Shown in pieces: positions 20,738 through 28,558 of a stretch of DNA of 48,920 nt. The position numbers and the translations under genes were made by a program. The DNA is from Porphyrobacter sp. SLTP (GTDB taxonomy: Bacteria; Pseudomonadota; Alphaproteobacteria; Sphingomonadales; Sphingomonadaceae). The stretch's first letter is position 1; each line of letters starts with the position of its first letter. Location: NCBI RefSeq assembly GCF_009905735.1, contig NZ_JAAALE010000022.1, forward strand, positions 1-48,920, given 5' to 3'. Below the pieces are notes generated by a model that did not search any database, was not told the DNA's origin, and saw only the letters and a program-made list of their open reading frames with translations.

Positions 20738-21721
20738 ATGAACAGGGGCACGATCATCGCAGGGGTGCTGGCGGCGTTGCTCGCAGGTCCGGCGCTATCC
20801 CAGCCCGCAGCTGCCGACTCCAACCAGCCGCCGCCACACACCTTGCCCTATCCCGATCTCGGCAGTGGCAAGGATCGGGCCGAGCGGCGCAAGTCCTATG
20901 ATCTCAGCCCCGAACTTCAACGCGGAGTCTCCGCCGCCGCAATCCGCGCGCAGCAGCGCCGGTTGGATGCCGCGCTGGCAGCGCTTCCCGCCCAGCGGCC
21001 GGGGGTGCCTGACGCCTACGTCGTCACCATCGCGCTCGACAGCGACCCGGTGTTCGCGCGGGAGGCGCGGGAGGCCGCGCGGGTGCTCGGCGCACGCTAT
21101 GGGGCAGGGGGACGCACGCTGACGCTCGCCGGGCCGGACGGGACACGCGACGATGCCCCGCACGGCTCGATCACCGCGCTGCTGCTGACGCTGGCGCATC
21201 TCGGCACTGTGATGGACGGGGCCGAGGATGTGCTGGTGCTTTACACCACCAGCCACGGCATGGATCTGGGGCTAGCCTACCACTACGGCGACAGCGGCTA
21301 CGGCGTGCTGTCCCCGGTCAAGCTCAAGAGCGCGCTGGAGGAGGCGGGGATCACGCGGCGGGTGCTGATCCTCTCGGCCTGCTATTCGGGTGTGTTCGTG
21401 CCGGTGCTCGCCAGCCCGGACACCGCAATCCTGACGGCAGCGGCAAGCACGCGCACCTCATTCGGCTGCGTCGCCGAGAATGACTGGACCTTCTTCGGCG
21501 ACGCGCTGATCAACCGTGCGCTGCGCCAGCCGGTCGCATTGGAAGAGGCGGCGAAGATGGCGACCCGTTCGGTCGCCGAGTGGGAAGCCAAGGCGCGCTT
21601 TCTCGCCTCATTGCCGCAAGTCAGCATCGGGGCCGGGGCCAAGATGTGGCTGCCGGGGATCGAGGCGCAGATGCCCCGCATCGCCAGCGCGCCAGTGGGA
21701 CGGCCCGCTTTCGCTGAGTAG
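20738..21721 (+). CDS. secreted C13 (legumain-like) cysteine peptidase
   Basis: 327-residue protein with a Sec signal peptide (hydrophobic to about residue 20, ALSQPA cleavage region). A caspase/legumain-type C13 peptidase domain starts near residue 90. The catalytic dyad is visible as TSHG (His173) and SACYSG (Cys215). RTSFGC and ENDWTFFGDALI are the downstream family segments. Bacterial C13 members are poorly studied; some relatives in eukaryotes cleave after Asn or process GPI-anchored proteins. It is predicted periplasmic. It starts 47 bp after the DCC gene and ends before the TetR-controlled operon. Confidence 0.85.
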   Translation: MNRGTIIAGVLAALLAGPALSQPAAADSNQPPPHTLPYPDLGSGKDRAERRKSYDLSPELQRGVSAAAIRAQQRRLDAALAALPAQRPGVPDAYVVTIALDSDPVFAREAREAARVLGARYGAGGRTLTLAGPDGTRDDAPHGSITALLLTLAHLGTVMDGAEDVLVLYTTSHGMDLGLAYHYGDSGYGVLSPVKLKSALEEAGITRRVLILSACYSGVFVPVLASPDTAILTAAASTRTSFGCVAENDWTFFGDALINRALRQPVALEEAAKMATRSVAEWEAKARFLASLPQVSIGAGAKMWLPGIEAQMPRIASAPVGRPAFAE

Positions 21722-21750
21722 TATTTGTTTCTGGACGCTTCTTAGCGGGC

Positions 21751-21789
21751 TTGACCGCGTGCCGTGCTAATGTATCCAGTGGATACATT
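21751..21789 (+). promoter_or_regulatory. promoter with perfect 21-bp palindromic TetR-type operator
   Basis: A perfect inverted repeat AATGTATCCA-G-TGGATACATT occupies 21769-21789. TTGACC (21751-21756) and TATCCA (21773-21778) form a plausible promoter with a 16-bp spacer, so the operator would cover the -10 and start site. It lies 24 bp upstream of the first thioesterase gene. The TetR-family regulator encoded as second gene of the same operon is the obvious ligand. Confidence 0.75.
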
Positions 21790-21813
21790 GTCAATGACAA
21801 GCAGGATTCGCCC

Positions 21814-22272
21814 ATGACCCCGTTTGATGCCCTCAAGGCCCAGCTGTCTGCCGTCGTCCCCTTTGCGGCCTATGTCGGTGTGGAGATCACCGACATCGGC
21901 GAAGGTACGGCGACGACCGTCCTCACCCAGTCGCAAAATACCAGCAACCATATCGCCACCATGCATGCAGGCGCGCTGTTCACGCTGGCCGAGGCGGCTT
22001 CCGGCGCGGCGATGGCGGGAATGTTCCTTGAACGGCTCGCCAGCTTGCGCCCGGTGGCAGCGAGTTCGACCATCGATTACGTCAAGCCCGCGCGCGGGGC
22101 GATCACCGCCTATGCCGAGGTCGATGGTGCCAAGTCCGCGCTGCTCGCCGCGCTCGAAAGCGAGGGCAAGGTGCGCTTTCCGATCACCGTCCGCATGGAG
22201 GATGCCAATGGCCGCGAGGTCGCGCGCATGACCGTGGACTGGCACGTTGCAGCGCTGGCCCGCGCGGCCTGA
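21814..22272 (+). CDS. hotdog-fold thioesterase (PaaI/DUF4442-like), first copy
   Basis: 152-residue single-hotdog protein. The helix-region motif NHIATMHAGALFTLAEAASG (residues 45-64) carries the His-Ala-Gly typical of acyl-CoA thioesterases of the PaaI/DUF4442 group. PVAASSTIDYVKPARG is the following strand motif. The substrate is probably an acyl-CoA; chain type unknown. The ATG at 21814 lies downstream of the palindromic operator; earlier in-frame starts would place the operator inside the gene. It overlaps the TetR gene by one base (TGATG). Confidence 0.82.
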   Translation: MTPFDALKAQLSAVVPFAAYVGVEITDIGEGTATTVLTQSQNTSNHIATMHAGALFTLAEAASGAAMAGMFLERLASLRPVAASSTIDYVKPARGAITAYAEVDGAKSALLAALESEGKVRFPITVRMEDANGREVARMTVDWHVAALARAA

Positions 22273-22853
22273 TGGCGCCTCGCGATGCCTATCACCACGG
22301 CGATCTGGCCGCTGCTGCGGTGGACGAGGCGCTGCGGTTGATCGATGCCGATGCCAGCGCCAGCTTCTCGCTGCGGGCGCTGGCAGAGCGGCTCGGTGTC
22401 GCACACCGGGCGCTCTATAACCACTTTGCCGACCGCGAGGCGCTGCTGGCAGGTGTGGCGGCACGCGGGTTCGATCTGCTGGCAGATGCGCTGCTGCTGG
22501 CGCCCGATGCCCCCCGCTTCCTCGCCGCCTATGTCCGTTTCGCGCTTGCACGCCCGGGCCTCTATGACGTGATGATGGGGCGGCGGCATACGGCGATCAA
22601 CGGCGATCCGGGCTTGCGGGCGGCGGTCGACCGGGTGATCGGCGCGGCGGTGAAGGCGCTCGCAACCCCCGGCGCGGATGATGAGACTCAGCGGCGCGAG
22701 GTTATGCGCATCTGGATGATCGCCCACGGCGGGATCGGTCTCCACCGAACGCGGATGCTTCGCCTGCGCAGCTACGCTGAATTTGCTGAGGAAATCCTGC
22801 GCATCGCCGGGTTTCCTGTCCCCGATACCGATTTTGCACCGGAGCCCAGCTGA
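22272..22853 (+). CDS. TetR/AcrR-family transcriptional regulator
   Basis: 193-residue repressor. The N-terminal helix-turn-helix is FSLRALAERLGVAHRALYNH (about residues 33-52), followed by FADREALLAGVAARGF. The C-terminal ligand domain contains RPGLYDVMMG, a segment found in TetR proteins with a WHG-type C-terminal domain. It lies between two hotdog thioesterase genes with one-base overlaps on both sides. It probably represses its own operon through the palindrome at 21769-21789. An acyl-CoA or fatty acid is a reasonable guess for the ligand, by context only. Confidence 0.9.
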   Translation: MAPRDAYHHGDLAAAAVDEALRLIDADASASFSLRALAERLGVAHRALYNHFADREALLAGVAARGFDLLADALLLAPDAPRFLAAYVRFALARPGLYDVMMGRRHTAINGDPGLRAAVDRVIGAAVKALATPGADDETQRREVMRIWMIAHGGIGLHRTRMLRLRSYAEFAEEILRIAGFPVPDTDFAPEPS

Positions 22854-23242
22854 TGACGATGAACCCTGCCGATGCCATGCCGTTCTCCAAGCTGATGGGC
22901 GTGCGGGTCACCGCCGCCTCGGCCGAGGAGGTCGAAGGCGAGATTATCGTGCGCGAGGACCTCTGCACCGCTGGGGGGATCATGCATGGCGGGGCGATCA
23001 TGGCGTTTGCCGATGCTCTCGGCGCCGTGGGTGCGGTGGCGAGCCTGCCGGACGGGGCGGGCGGAACCACCACGATTGAGAGCAAGACCAACTTCCTTGG
23101 CGCCGCGTCGGTTGGCAGCATGGTCAAGGGCCGCAGCGTGCCGCTCAAGACCGGGCGGCGGATGTCGGTGTGGCAGACGATGATCGAAACGGCGGAGGGC
23201 AAGCCAGTGGCCGTCGTGATCCAGACCCAGCTGGTGCTTTAA
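22853..23242 (+). CDS. PaaI-family hotdog thioesterase, second copy
   Basis: 129-residue PaaI-type thioesterase. The catalytic segment is GGIMHGGAIMAFADALGA (residues 41-58) with HGG at 45-47 and Asp54. TTTIESKTNFLGAA is the next strand motif. It probably hydrolyses aryl- or acyl-CoA esters in the cytoplasm. It starts on the last base of the TetR gene. Its TAA stop is shared, through the palindrome TTAA, with the stop of the convergent fusion gene. Confidence 0.88.
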   Translation: MTMNPADAMPFSKLMGVRVTAASAEEVEGEIIVREDLCTAGGIMHGGAIMAFADALGAVGAVASLPDGAGGTTTIESKTNFLGAASVGSMVKGRSVPLKTGRRMSVWQTMIETAEGKPVAVVIQTQLVL

Positions 23243-24837
23243 GGCGCCGTCCGCCGCGCCGAAATGATGCGAACCGGCTCGGCCAGCATCTGGCCCTTCA
23301 TCACCCCTTCGCCCGCTGCTGCGTCGCGCGGAGCGACCTGGGCGGCGGCGACCACTTCCATGCCCGCGGTGACATGGCCGAACACGGCAAAACCGTCCCG
23401 CCAGCTCGGATCGCTTGCCTTGGGATCGGCGTCGAAGCCGGTCTGATCCTCGATCATGATGAAGAAGTCGCCATCGGCCGTGCCGGCACCAGCGCTCGCC
23501 ATCGCCAGCGCGCCGTGGACATGGCTGAGGCCGGTTGTGCTGGTCGGCTCGTGGATGATCGGGGGCAGGATACGCTGGGGATCGCCGCGCGTGCCGCCTT
23601 GCAGAATGCCGGACGGCTCGCGCTCACCGGGCAGGTTCATCGCGCGGTAGAAGGTTGCGCCGTCAAAGCGCCCTTCCTCGACATAGCGCAGGAAATTGCC
23701 AGCGGTCACCGGTGCGCGTTCGGTTTCGAGCGCTATGGTGATGGGGCCGAGGTTGGTTTCCAGGACCACGCTCACGCTCGCCGCCTCGGGGAAGGGACGG
23801 GTGGCGGGCCGGGCGGTCAAGCTTCCGGCGAAGTCTGCCGGGGTCAGCGCCGCCGCGCCGCCGGGCGGGGGCTTCACCTCGAACTTCATCAGCAGCGTGC
23901 GCTGGCAGCCGGGCTTGGGCTCGGGATCGCAATTGCGGAAATTGTCGTCAGAGGCGAGGTAGAGGAACGTCTTGCCCGGCGCCTCGCGCACGGCCAGCCC
24001 TTCGAAATTGTCGAGCTTCAGCGGCGGGGCGAGTACGGCCAGCGTCCGGGTGCTGCCATCTGCCGCCAGTTCGACAATCGCGGCGCGGTTGCCCTCGCTT
24101 TCGCTGTAGCTGCGAAACAGCACGTAACAGATGCCGCTGGCCTTGCAGGCCGCATCGGTCGGCACGCCGCCGACTTCGGCGATCCCTGCGGGCGCGGCGA
24201 GGTGGAAGGGGGCCGCGCCCGCTTCGGTGATGCGCAGGCAATTGGGGCGCGCCGGGTCGGCCCATTCCCCGCAGGCGAGCAGCCCGCCGGGATAGGCGGC
24301 GAGCGTCTCGATCCCGGCATTGGCCTCGGCCCCGGCGATCAGCGCGGCGGCGCGGGTTTCCTCGCCGGTCGCAGGCGCGGTGATGTCGGCATAGCGCCAG
24401 ATGCGGTGCTCCTGTTCGAACGCGACCAGCCATTCGCCCGAGGGCAGGCGGGTGATCGCTTCGGCATCGCCGCGCGTCTTCGATCCGAGCGCCTTGCCCT
24501 TGGCATCGCGCAGCGAATCGATGCGGAGCGCCGTCACATCCACCAGCCGCACGCCCAGGTCCTCAGGGGTCAGAATGATCCAGCGGCCATCGTCGGTGAC
24601 GGCGTAAAGCGCCCCATCGTCCCACGCGAGGCTGGAAATGCCGCCGATGTTCCCGGCATCGGGCGCGATGGCAATCCCGCCGCGAAAGATGAGCTCGCCC
24701 ACTTCGGTCGCACCGCCCTCGTCCGACAATTCGGCCGAGCTGGTGACCGGCAGGAACGGTTCAGTCGCCCACGCCGGATGTGCAACGGCGAGTGTGGCGA
24801 AAGCCAGCAGGGGGGTGAGCGCGCGCGTCCATGTCAT
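23239..24837 (-). CDS. secreted fusion: esterase-like phytase domain plus cyclophilin-type PPIase
   Basis: 532-residue protein with a Sec signal peptide (AWA cleavage region near residue 24). Residues about 46-321 match the 'esterase-like activity of phytase' beta-propeller family. Its marks are GGISSLAWDDGALYAVTDD, GDAEAITRLPSGEWLVAFE, DNFEGLAV and YLASDDNF. Residues about 357-527 are a cyclophilin: TNLGPITIALETERAPVTAG, the catalytic region ATFYRAM followed by ILQGGTRGDP, and FAVFGHVTAGMEVV. A Pro/Ala-rich linker (about 323-355) joins them with no sign of a frameshift. It would act in the periplasm, perhaps linking protein folding with a phosphate or ester hydrolase. It is divergent from the BlaI-like gene. 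Confidence 0.85.
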   Translation of the reverse strand: MTWTRALTPLLAFATLAVAHPAWATEPFLPVTSSAELSDEGGATEVGELIFRGGIAIAPDAGNIGGISSLAWDDGALYAVTDDGRWIILTPEDLGVRLVDVTALRIDSLRDAKGKALGSKTRGDAEAITRLPSGEWLVAFEQEHRIWRYADITAPATGEETRAAALIAGAEANAGIETLAAYPGGLLACGEWADPARPNCLRITEAGAAPFHLAAPAGIAEVGGVPTDAACKASGICYVLFRSYSESEGNRAAIVELAADGSTRTLAVLAPPLKLDNFEGLAVREAPGKTFLYLASDDNFRNCDPEPKPGCQRTLLMKFEVKPPPGGAAALTPADFAGSLTARPATRPFPEAASVSVVLETNLGPITIALETERAPVTAGNFLRYVEEGRFDGATFYRAMNLPGEREPSGILQGGTRGDPQRILPPIIHEPTSTTGLSHVHGALAMASAGAGTADGDFFIMIEDQTGFDADPKASDPSWRDGFAVFGHVTAGMEVVAAAQVAPRDAAAGEGVMKGQMLAEPVRIISARRTAP

Positions 24838-24905
24838 TCGTCCGGGTGTATCGCCGCTTCAACGAAGCGCAACCCGGTCCGGCACCTGTTCAGCCACGCG
24901 AAAGA

Positions 24906-24938
24906 TTTACAAATGTAATCGCTATGACTACAGGTGTA
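24906..24938 (+). promoter_or_regulatory. BlaI-type promoter with two TACA-TGTA boxes
   Basis: Two dyads of the BlaI/MecI consensus, TACAAATGTA (24908-24917) and TACAGGTGTA (24929-24938), have centres 21 bp apart, two helical turns. TTTACA (24906-24911) and TACAGG (24929-24934) make a promoter with a 17-bp spacer, so one box covers the -35 and the other the -10. This is the expected layout for autorepression. The 125-bp region is shared with the divergent fusion gene, which could be controlled too. Confidence 0.75.
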
Positions 24939-24962
24939 ATCACAAACCGAGGGAGACCCCCT

Positions 24963-25352
24963 GTGACCCCGTCCGACGACGCTCTAGGCGAACGCATCAC
25001 CGAAGCCGAACATGCGGTGATGGAAGTCCTGTGGGACCGCCCGCGGCAGACCGCCGCCGATGTGTGCGAGGAGGTTTGCACCGCGCGGGGCTGGAGCCTC
25101 GCCACGGTGAAGACGCTGCTCTCGCGCCTCGTCCAGAAGGGCGCGCTGGCGGCTGAACCGGACGGCCGCCGCTTCCTCTACACCCCGACCATCGCCCGCG
25201 AGGCCTATGTCGGGGGCGAGTCGCGGCGGCTGGTTGACCGCCTGTTCGGTGGCAGCGCCGCCTCGCTGGTGGCGCATCTGGCCGAGACCGAAGCCCTGAC
25301 CGAGGATGACCTCGCCGAGATCGAGGCACTGCTGAAGGAGCTGCGGCCATGA
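24963..25352 (+). CDS. BlaI/MecI/CopY-family repressor
   Basis: 129-residue winged-helix repressor. ITEAEHAVMEVLWDRPRQTA is the family N-terminus, and WSLATVKTLLSRLVQKGALA carries the recognition helix. The acidic C-terminal helix with ELLKELRP-type ending (EIEALLKELRP) mediates dimerisation. The start is a GTG at 24963, preceded by GGGAG at a good distance (24951-24955). An ATG at 24924 lies between the two operator boxes and is rejected. It overlaps the BlaR1-like gene (ATGA), the normal pairing for proteolytic signalling systems. Confidence 0.9.
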   Translation: MTPSDDALGERITEAEHAVMEVLWDRPRQTAADVCEEVCTARGWSLATVKTLLSRLVQKGALAAEPDGRRFLYTPTIAREAYVGGESRRLVDRLFGGSAASLVAHLAETEALTEDDLAEIEALLKELRP

Positions 25353-27034
25353 CCGGGATGTTGCTGCACACGCTGGCGTGGACCGGCGTCTTGATCGCGC
25401 TGGTGCTGATGCTGCGGCGCTCGGTCACCAAGCATTTCGGCCCCGAGGCGGCTTACGCTCTGTGGCTGATTCCGGCGGCCCGTCTGGTGCTGCCGCCGGT
25501 CACGCTTCCCGCCTGGATGGCACCCAAGGTAGCCGAGCCAGCGTCAGCCGCGCCTGTAGAATTGCTCGCCGAAGCACCGTCGCCTGCTGATCCGATGATC
25601 TGGGAGGCCGCGGTTCAGGCCCCTCCCGGTGCCGTGCCTGCGCCGCTGACCGTGCCGATGGAAGCCGCGCCGCAACCGGCCGGGTTCGATCTCTTCGCCA
25701 CGCTCGCCGACCTGCCGATCATCGAAGGCTTGCTGCTGATCTGGCTCGCCGGGGCAGGGGTGACGCTGTGGCGGCGCTTTGCCGCTTACTTCGAGCTGCG
25801 CGACATCTTGCTGGCCGAGGGCCGCGAGGTTGGCCGGGCGCATGGCCTGCTTGGCAAGGTTCGGCTGATCGAGACCCCCGCAACCACCGCTCCGCTGGCG
25901 ATGGGCGTGTTCGATCCGGTGATCGCGCTGCCCCCCGGCTTCATGGCGCTGCATGACCGCCCGGCGCGCGATCTCGCGCTGGCGCATGAACTCGCGCACC
26001 ACCGCGGCGGGGACTTGCTGGTCAATGTGCTGATCCAGCCGCTGTTCGCGCTGCACTGGTTCAATCCGCTCGGCCGCTATGGCTGGCTCGCCCTGCGCCG
26101 CGATCAGGAGGCTGCCTGCGATGCGCGGGTCATGGCCCGCCGCTCGGCCCAGGAACGCGCCGCCTATGCTGCGCTGATCGCCCGCTTCGCCGCCTTGCCC
26201 GGCGCCACCCACAACGCCGCCCTGACCGCGCCGATGGCCTGCCCGGTGCTCGGCGAGAAATCGATCATTCACCGCTTAAGGAGTCTTGCCATGTCCGACC
26301 TGTCCCCTCGCCGCCGTCTGGCTGGCCGTGCGCTCCTTGGCGCCGGGCTGCTGGCTTTGCCGCTGACCGCCTCGATCAGCTATGCCGCGACCGAAGCCGT
26401 GCTCGAAGCGCCCGAGGCGCCGGAGCCCCCCGCACCGCCTGCACCGCCCGAAGCCCCCGAGCCTCCGACGCCGCCCGAGGCGCCCGAACCGCCGACGGTG
26501 ATCATGATGGGCGGCGATGGTGCCAGCGAAACCGAAGTGACCGAGCATGTCTGGCGCGATGATGAGGGCAAGGAGCGCCGGATGAAGATGGTGTTCCGCG
26601 GCGGGCCTGACCGTGAAGCGCTCGCCCGCGAACTCGAAGCCGCGGAGGGTTTCGACAAGGCCAGCCGCGACGCCATGTTTGCCGCGCTTGAAGAAGGCCT
26701 CGCCGAAGCCGACCGGGTTCGCGCTGAATTGCCCCAGATTATCGCCGAGGCCATGGCGTCAGCCGATGCAGCGAACGCCGCCGCCGGTCAGCAGCGCGTC
26801 ATCGTCAAGCGCGAATGCCAGCCGGGCAATGACGAGGTGAGCGAAACCACCAACAAGGATGGCGTGCAGGTCATCTCGATCTGTCACAAGCGCATCTTCG
26901 CGTCGGCCCGCAAGGGTCTCGAGGAAGCCCGCGCTGAAATCGCCAGCGACAAGGACATCCCCGAAGACACCCGCAAGCAGTTGCTCCGCACGCTTGACCG
27001 GCAGATCAACCGCTGGGCGGAAACGGAAGGCTGA
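25349..27034 (+). CDS. BlaR1/MecR1-like M56 metallopeptidase with non-penicillin sensor region
   Basis: 561-residue membrane protein. N-terminal transmembrane segments (about 5-22, 36-52, 122-140) lead to an M56 zinc-peptidase domain with HELAHH (213-218) and DQEAACD (Glu254 as third ligand). A further transmembrane segment (about 327-346) is followed by a Pro/Glu/Ala-rich tract (352-382) and a helical, charged C-terminal region of about 180 residues. The penicillin-binding sensor domain of BlaR1 is absent; no SxxK motif is seen. By family knowledge, activation of the peptidase inactivates the BlaI partner. The signal sensed here is unknown. Confidence 0.87.
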   Translation: MTGMLLHTLAWTGVLIALVLMLRRSVTKHFGPEAAYALWLIPAARLVLPPVTLPAWMAPKVAEPASAAPVELLAEAPSPADPMIWEAAVQAPPGAVPAPLTVPMEAAPQPAGFDLFATLADLPIIEGLLLIWLAGAGVTLWRRFAAYFELRDILLAEGREVGRAHGLLGKVRLIETPATTAPLAMGVFDPVIALPPGFMALHDRPARDLALAHELAHHRGGDLLVNVLIQPLFALHWFNPLGRYGWLALRRDQEAACDARVMARRSAQERAAYAALIARFAALPGATHNAALTAPMACPVLGEKSIIHRLRSLAMSDLSPRRRLAGRALLGAGLLALPLTASISYAATEAVLEAPEAPEPPAPPAPPEAPEPPTPPEAPEPPTVIMMGGDGASETEVTEHVWRDDEGKERRMKMVFRGGPDREALARELEAAEGFDKASRDAMFAALEEGLAEADRVRAELPQIIAEAMASADAANAAAGQQRVIVKRECQPGNDEVSETTNKDGVQVISICHKRIFASARKGLEEARAEIASDKDIPEDTRKQLLRTLDRQINRWAETEG

Positions 27035-27053
27035 GCCGCTGGGGCGGCGGCGG

Positions 27054-27560
27054 TTACTTCCCCGCCGCCTTGGTCCGGGCCGGATAGGCGCAGCCCTTGC
27101 CCTGACCCAGACCCTTGAGGAAGGCGCGTCGCGCCATCCCCGCAGTGAAGGCAGCACGCAGGGCGCGGTCATTGCTGGCCGCGCCCGTCACTTCGCGCAG
27201 GATGCCGCGGAACGGGATCACCGAGCCGACGATGCTCTGGCCGATCCGGCCTTCGCTCAGACGGTCCTTCCCGTCATCCTCGGCGATGTCGTAATCGGCG
27301 CCCAGTTCCATATCCAGCGCGGCGATTTCGGTGACGAGGTCATTGCAGCGCCCTCTGCCCGGCACCGCATAGGGATTGCGCACGGCGGCTTGCAGGATTT
27401 CGGGAATGTCGCGCGCGTCGATGTTGAGATCGCGCAAGGGGGTCTTGGCGACTTCGGTGGCATCGGGCTCGGGCATGGACTGCGCGTGGGCCGTGCCTCC
27501 GGCCAGGCCAGCGAGACAGGTGAGAGCAGCGAGCGCGGTAAAGGGGAGGGGGCGCTTCAT
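27054..27560 (-). CDS. small secreted protein of unknown function
   Basis: 168-residue protein not assigned to a family. A clear signal peptide (MKRPLPFTALAALTC..., cleavage after AHA near residue 26) predicts export. The mature part has two Cys (72 and 157) that could form a disulfide. It has an acidic middle, a short glycine/valine hydrophobic stretch around 107-120, and a basic C-terminus (KGCAYPARTKAAGK). The ATG at 27560 is preceded by GGAACC. It begins one base after the stop of the zinc metallopeptidase gene, so the two form an operon and may act together. Confidence 0.65.
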   Translation of the reverse strand: MKRPLPFTALAALTCLAGLAGGTAHAQSMPEPDATEVAKTPLRDLNIDARDIPEILQAAVRNPYAVPGRGRCNDLVTEIAALDMELGADYDIAEDDGKDRLSEGRIGQSIVGSVIPFRGILREVTGAASNDRALRAAFTAGMARRAFLKGLGQGKGCAYPARTKAAGK

Positions 27561-27561
27561 G

Positions 27562-28452
27562 TCAGGTTCCTTCAAAGAAAACGTTGCAGGCGGAATCATT
27601 CGTGCTGTCGAGCCCCAGCCTGAGCGCGGTCATGCGCTGGCGGCTGGTGCCGTGGGTGAAGTTCTCCGGATTAATGCTCTGTCCGGCATTGCGCATTAAC
27701 GTATCATCGCCAATCGCGCTGGCGGCCTTCAAACCTTCCTCCAGATCGCCCGGCTCGATGAGGTCGCGGTTCTTGCCGGCCCACATTCCCGCATAGCAAT
27801 CGGCCTGCAACTCCATCGCCACTTGCAGGCGATTGGCCGCCGAAGGATTGCGCTGCTGTTCGCGCCGCACCTGATTGGCAAGGCCGGTGATGTTCTGGAG
27901 ATGGTGGCCATATTCATGCGCGATGACATAAAGTCGCGCAAAATCGCCACCGGTGCCCGACATCTGGGCCAGTTGGTCATAGAAGCCGGTGTCGATATAG
28001 ATACCCTTGTCCGCCGGGCAGTAGAACGGCCCCGCCGCCGATGTCGCGCCACCGCAACCTTCGGTCCGCACCGCGCCGCTGCGATAGAGGTTCAGGAACG
28101 GCTGTTCGAACGGCATCCCGGCCCGCTGGAAGCTTGCCTGCCACGTCGCATCAAGGCTGGTGAGGGCGTTGCAAGCCTCGGTCGCATAGGCGCTGCTGGT
28201 GCAAATCTCGTCTGCGGTCATATCCGCGCCGCTGCCGGAGCCGCCACTGCCCGCAGGCGCGCCCTGCTGCTGGACGCTTTCGACCATGCCGATGGTTTGC
28301 ATCGGGTCGAGCCCGAACACCACCGCACCGATCAGCGCGATCACCAGCGTCCCGCAGCCCACGCCGCCCGCGCGGCCCATGCCGCCGCCCCCGCCGCCGT
28401 CATTGCTGGAGCGGACATTGATTTTTGATGTGTCAAATGGGCCTAATCGCAT
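27562..28452 (-). CDS. neutral zinc metallopeptidase (YpfJ/KPN_02809 family)
   Basis: 296-residue membrane-anchored putative metallopeptidase. The N-terminal cytoplasmic part starts MRLGPFDTSKINVRSS, the family signature, followed by a Gly-rich stretch and one transmembrane helix (GTLVIALIGAVVFG). The catalytic domain has CPADKGIYIDTGFYDQL, the zinc site HEYGHHLQ, and MELQADCYAGMWA with the third ligand. FTHGTSRQR is a C-terminal family motif. The biological substrate is not established. The ATG at 28452 has AAGGA upstream. It is divergent from bdhA with 106 bp between. Confidence 0.9.
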   Translation of the reverse strand: MRLGPFDTSKINVRSSNDGGGGGGMGRAGGVGCGTLVIALIGAVVFGLDPMQTIGMVESVQQQGAPAGSGGSGSGADMTADEICTSSAYATEACNALTSLDATWQASFQRAGMPFEQPFLNLYRSGAVRTEGCGGATSAAGPFYCPADKGIYIDTGFYDQLAQMSGTGGDFARLYVIAHEYGHHLQNITGLANQVRREQQRNPSAANRLQVAMELQADCYAGMWAGKNRDLIEPGDLEEGLKAASAIGDDTLMRNAGQSINPENFTHGTSRQRMTALRLGLDSTNDSACNVFFEGT

Positions 28453-28558
28453 GGGAAATCCTTCTGCTTCGGCGCTCGCTTCAGCAATTTGCTGGACAGC
28501 CGCCAACCGCACGGCAAAAGCGAACACCAATAGGCCGAACGTGCAGGAGATGCGGCGA

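Noticed and set aside
23170..24918. 582-codon plus-strand open frame opposite the phytase-cyclophilin fusion
   Set aside because: It has no signal peptide or family motif, while the minus-strand protein has two clear domains and a signal peptide.
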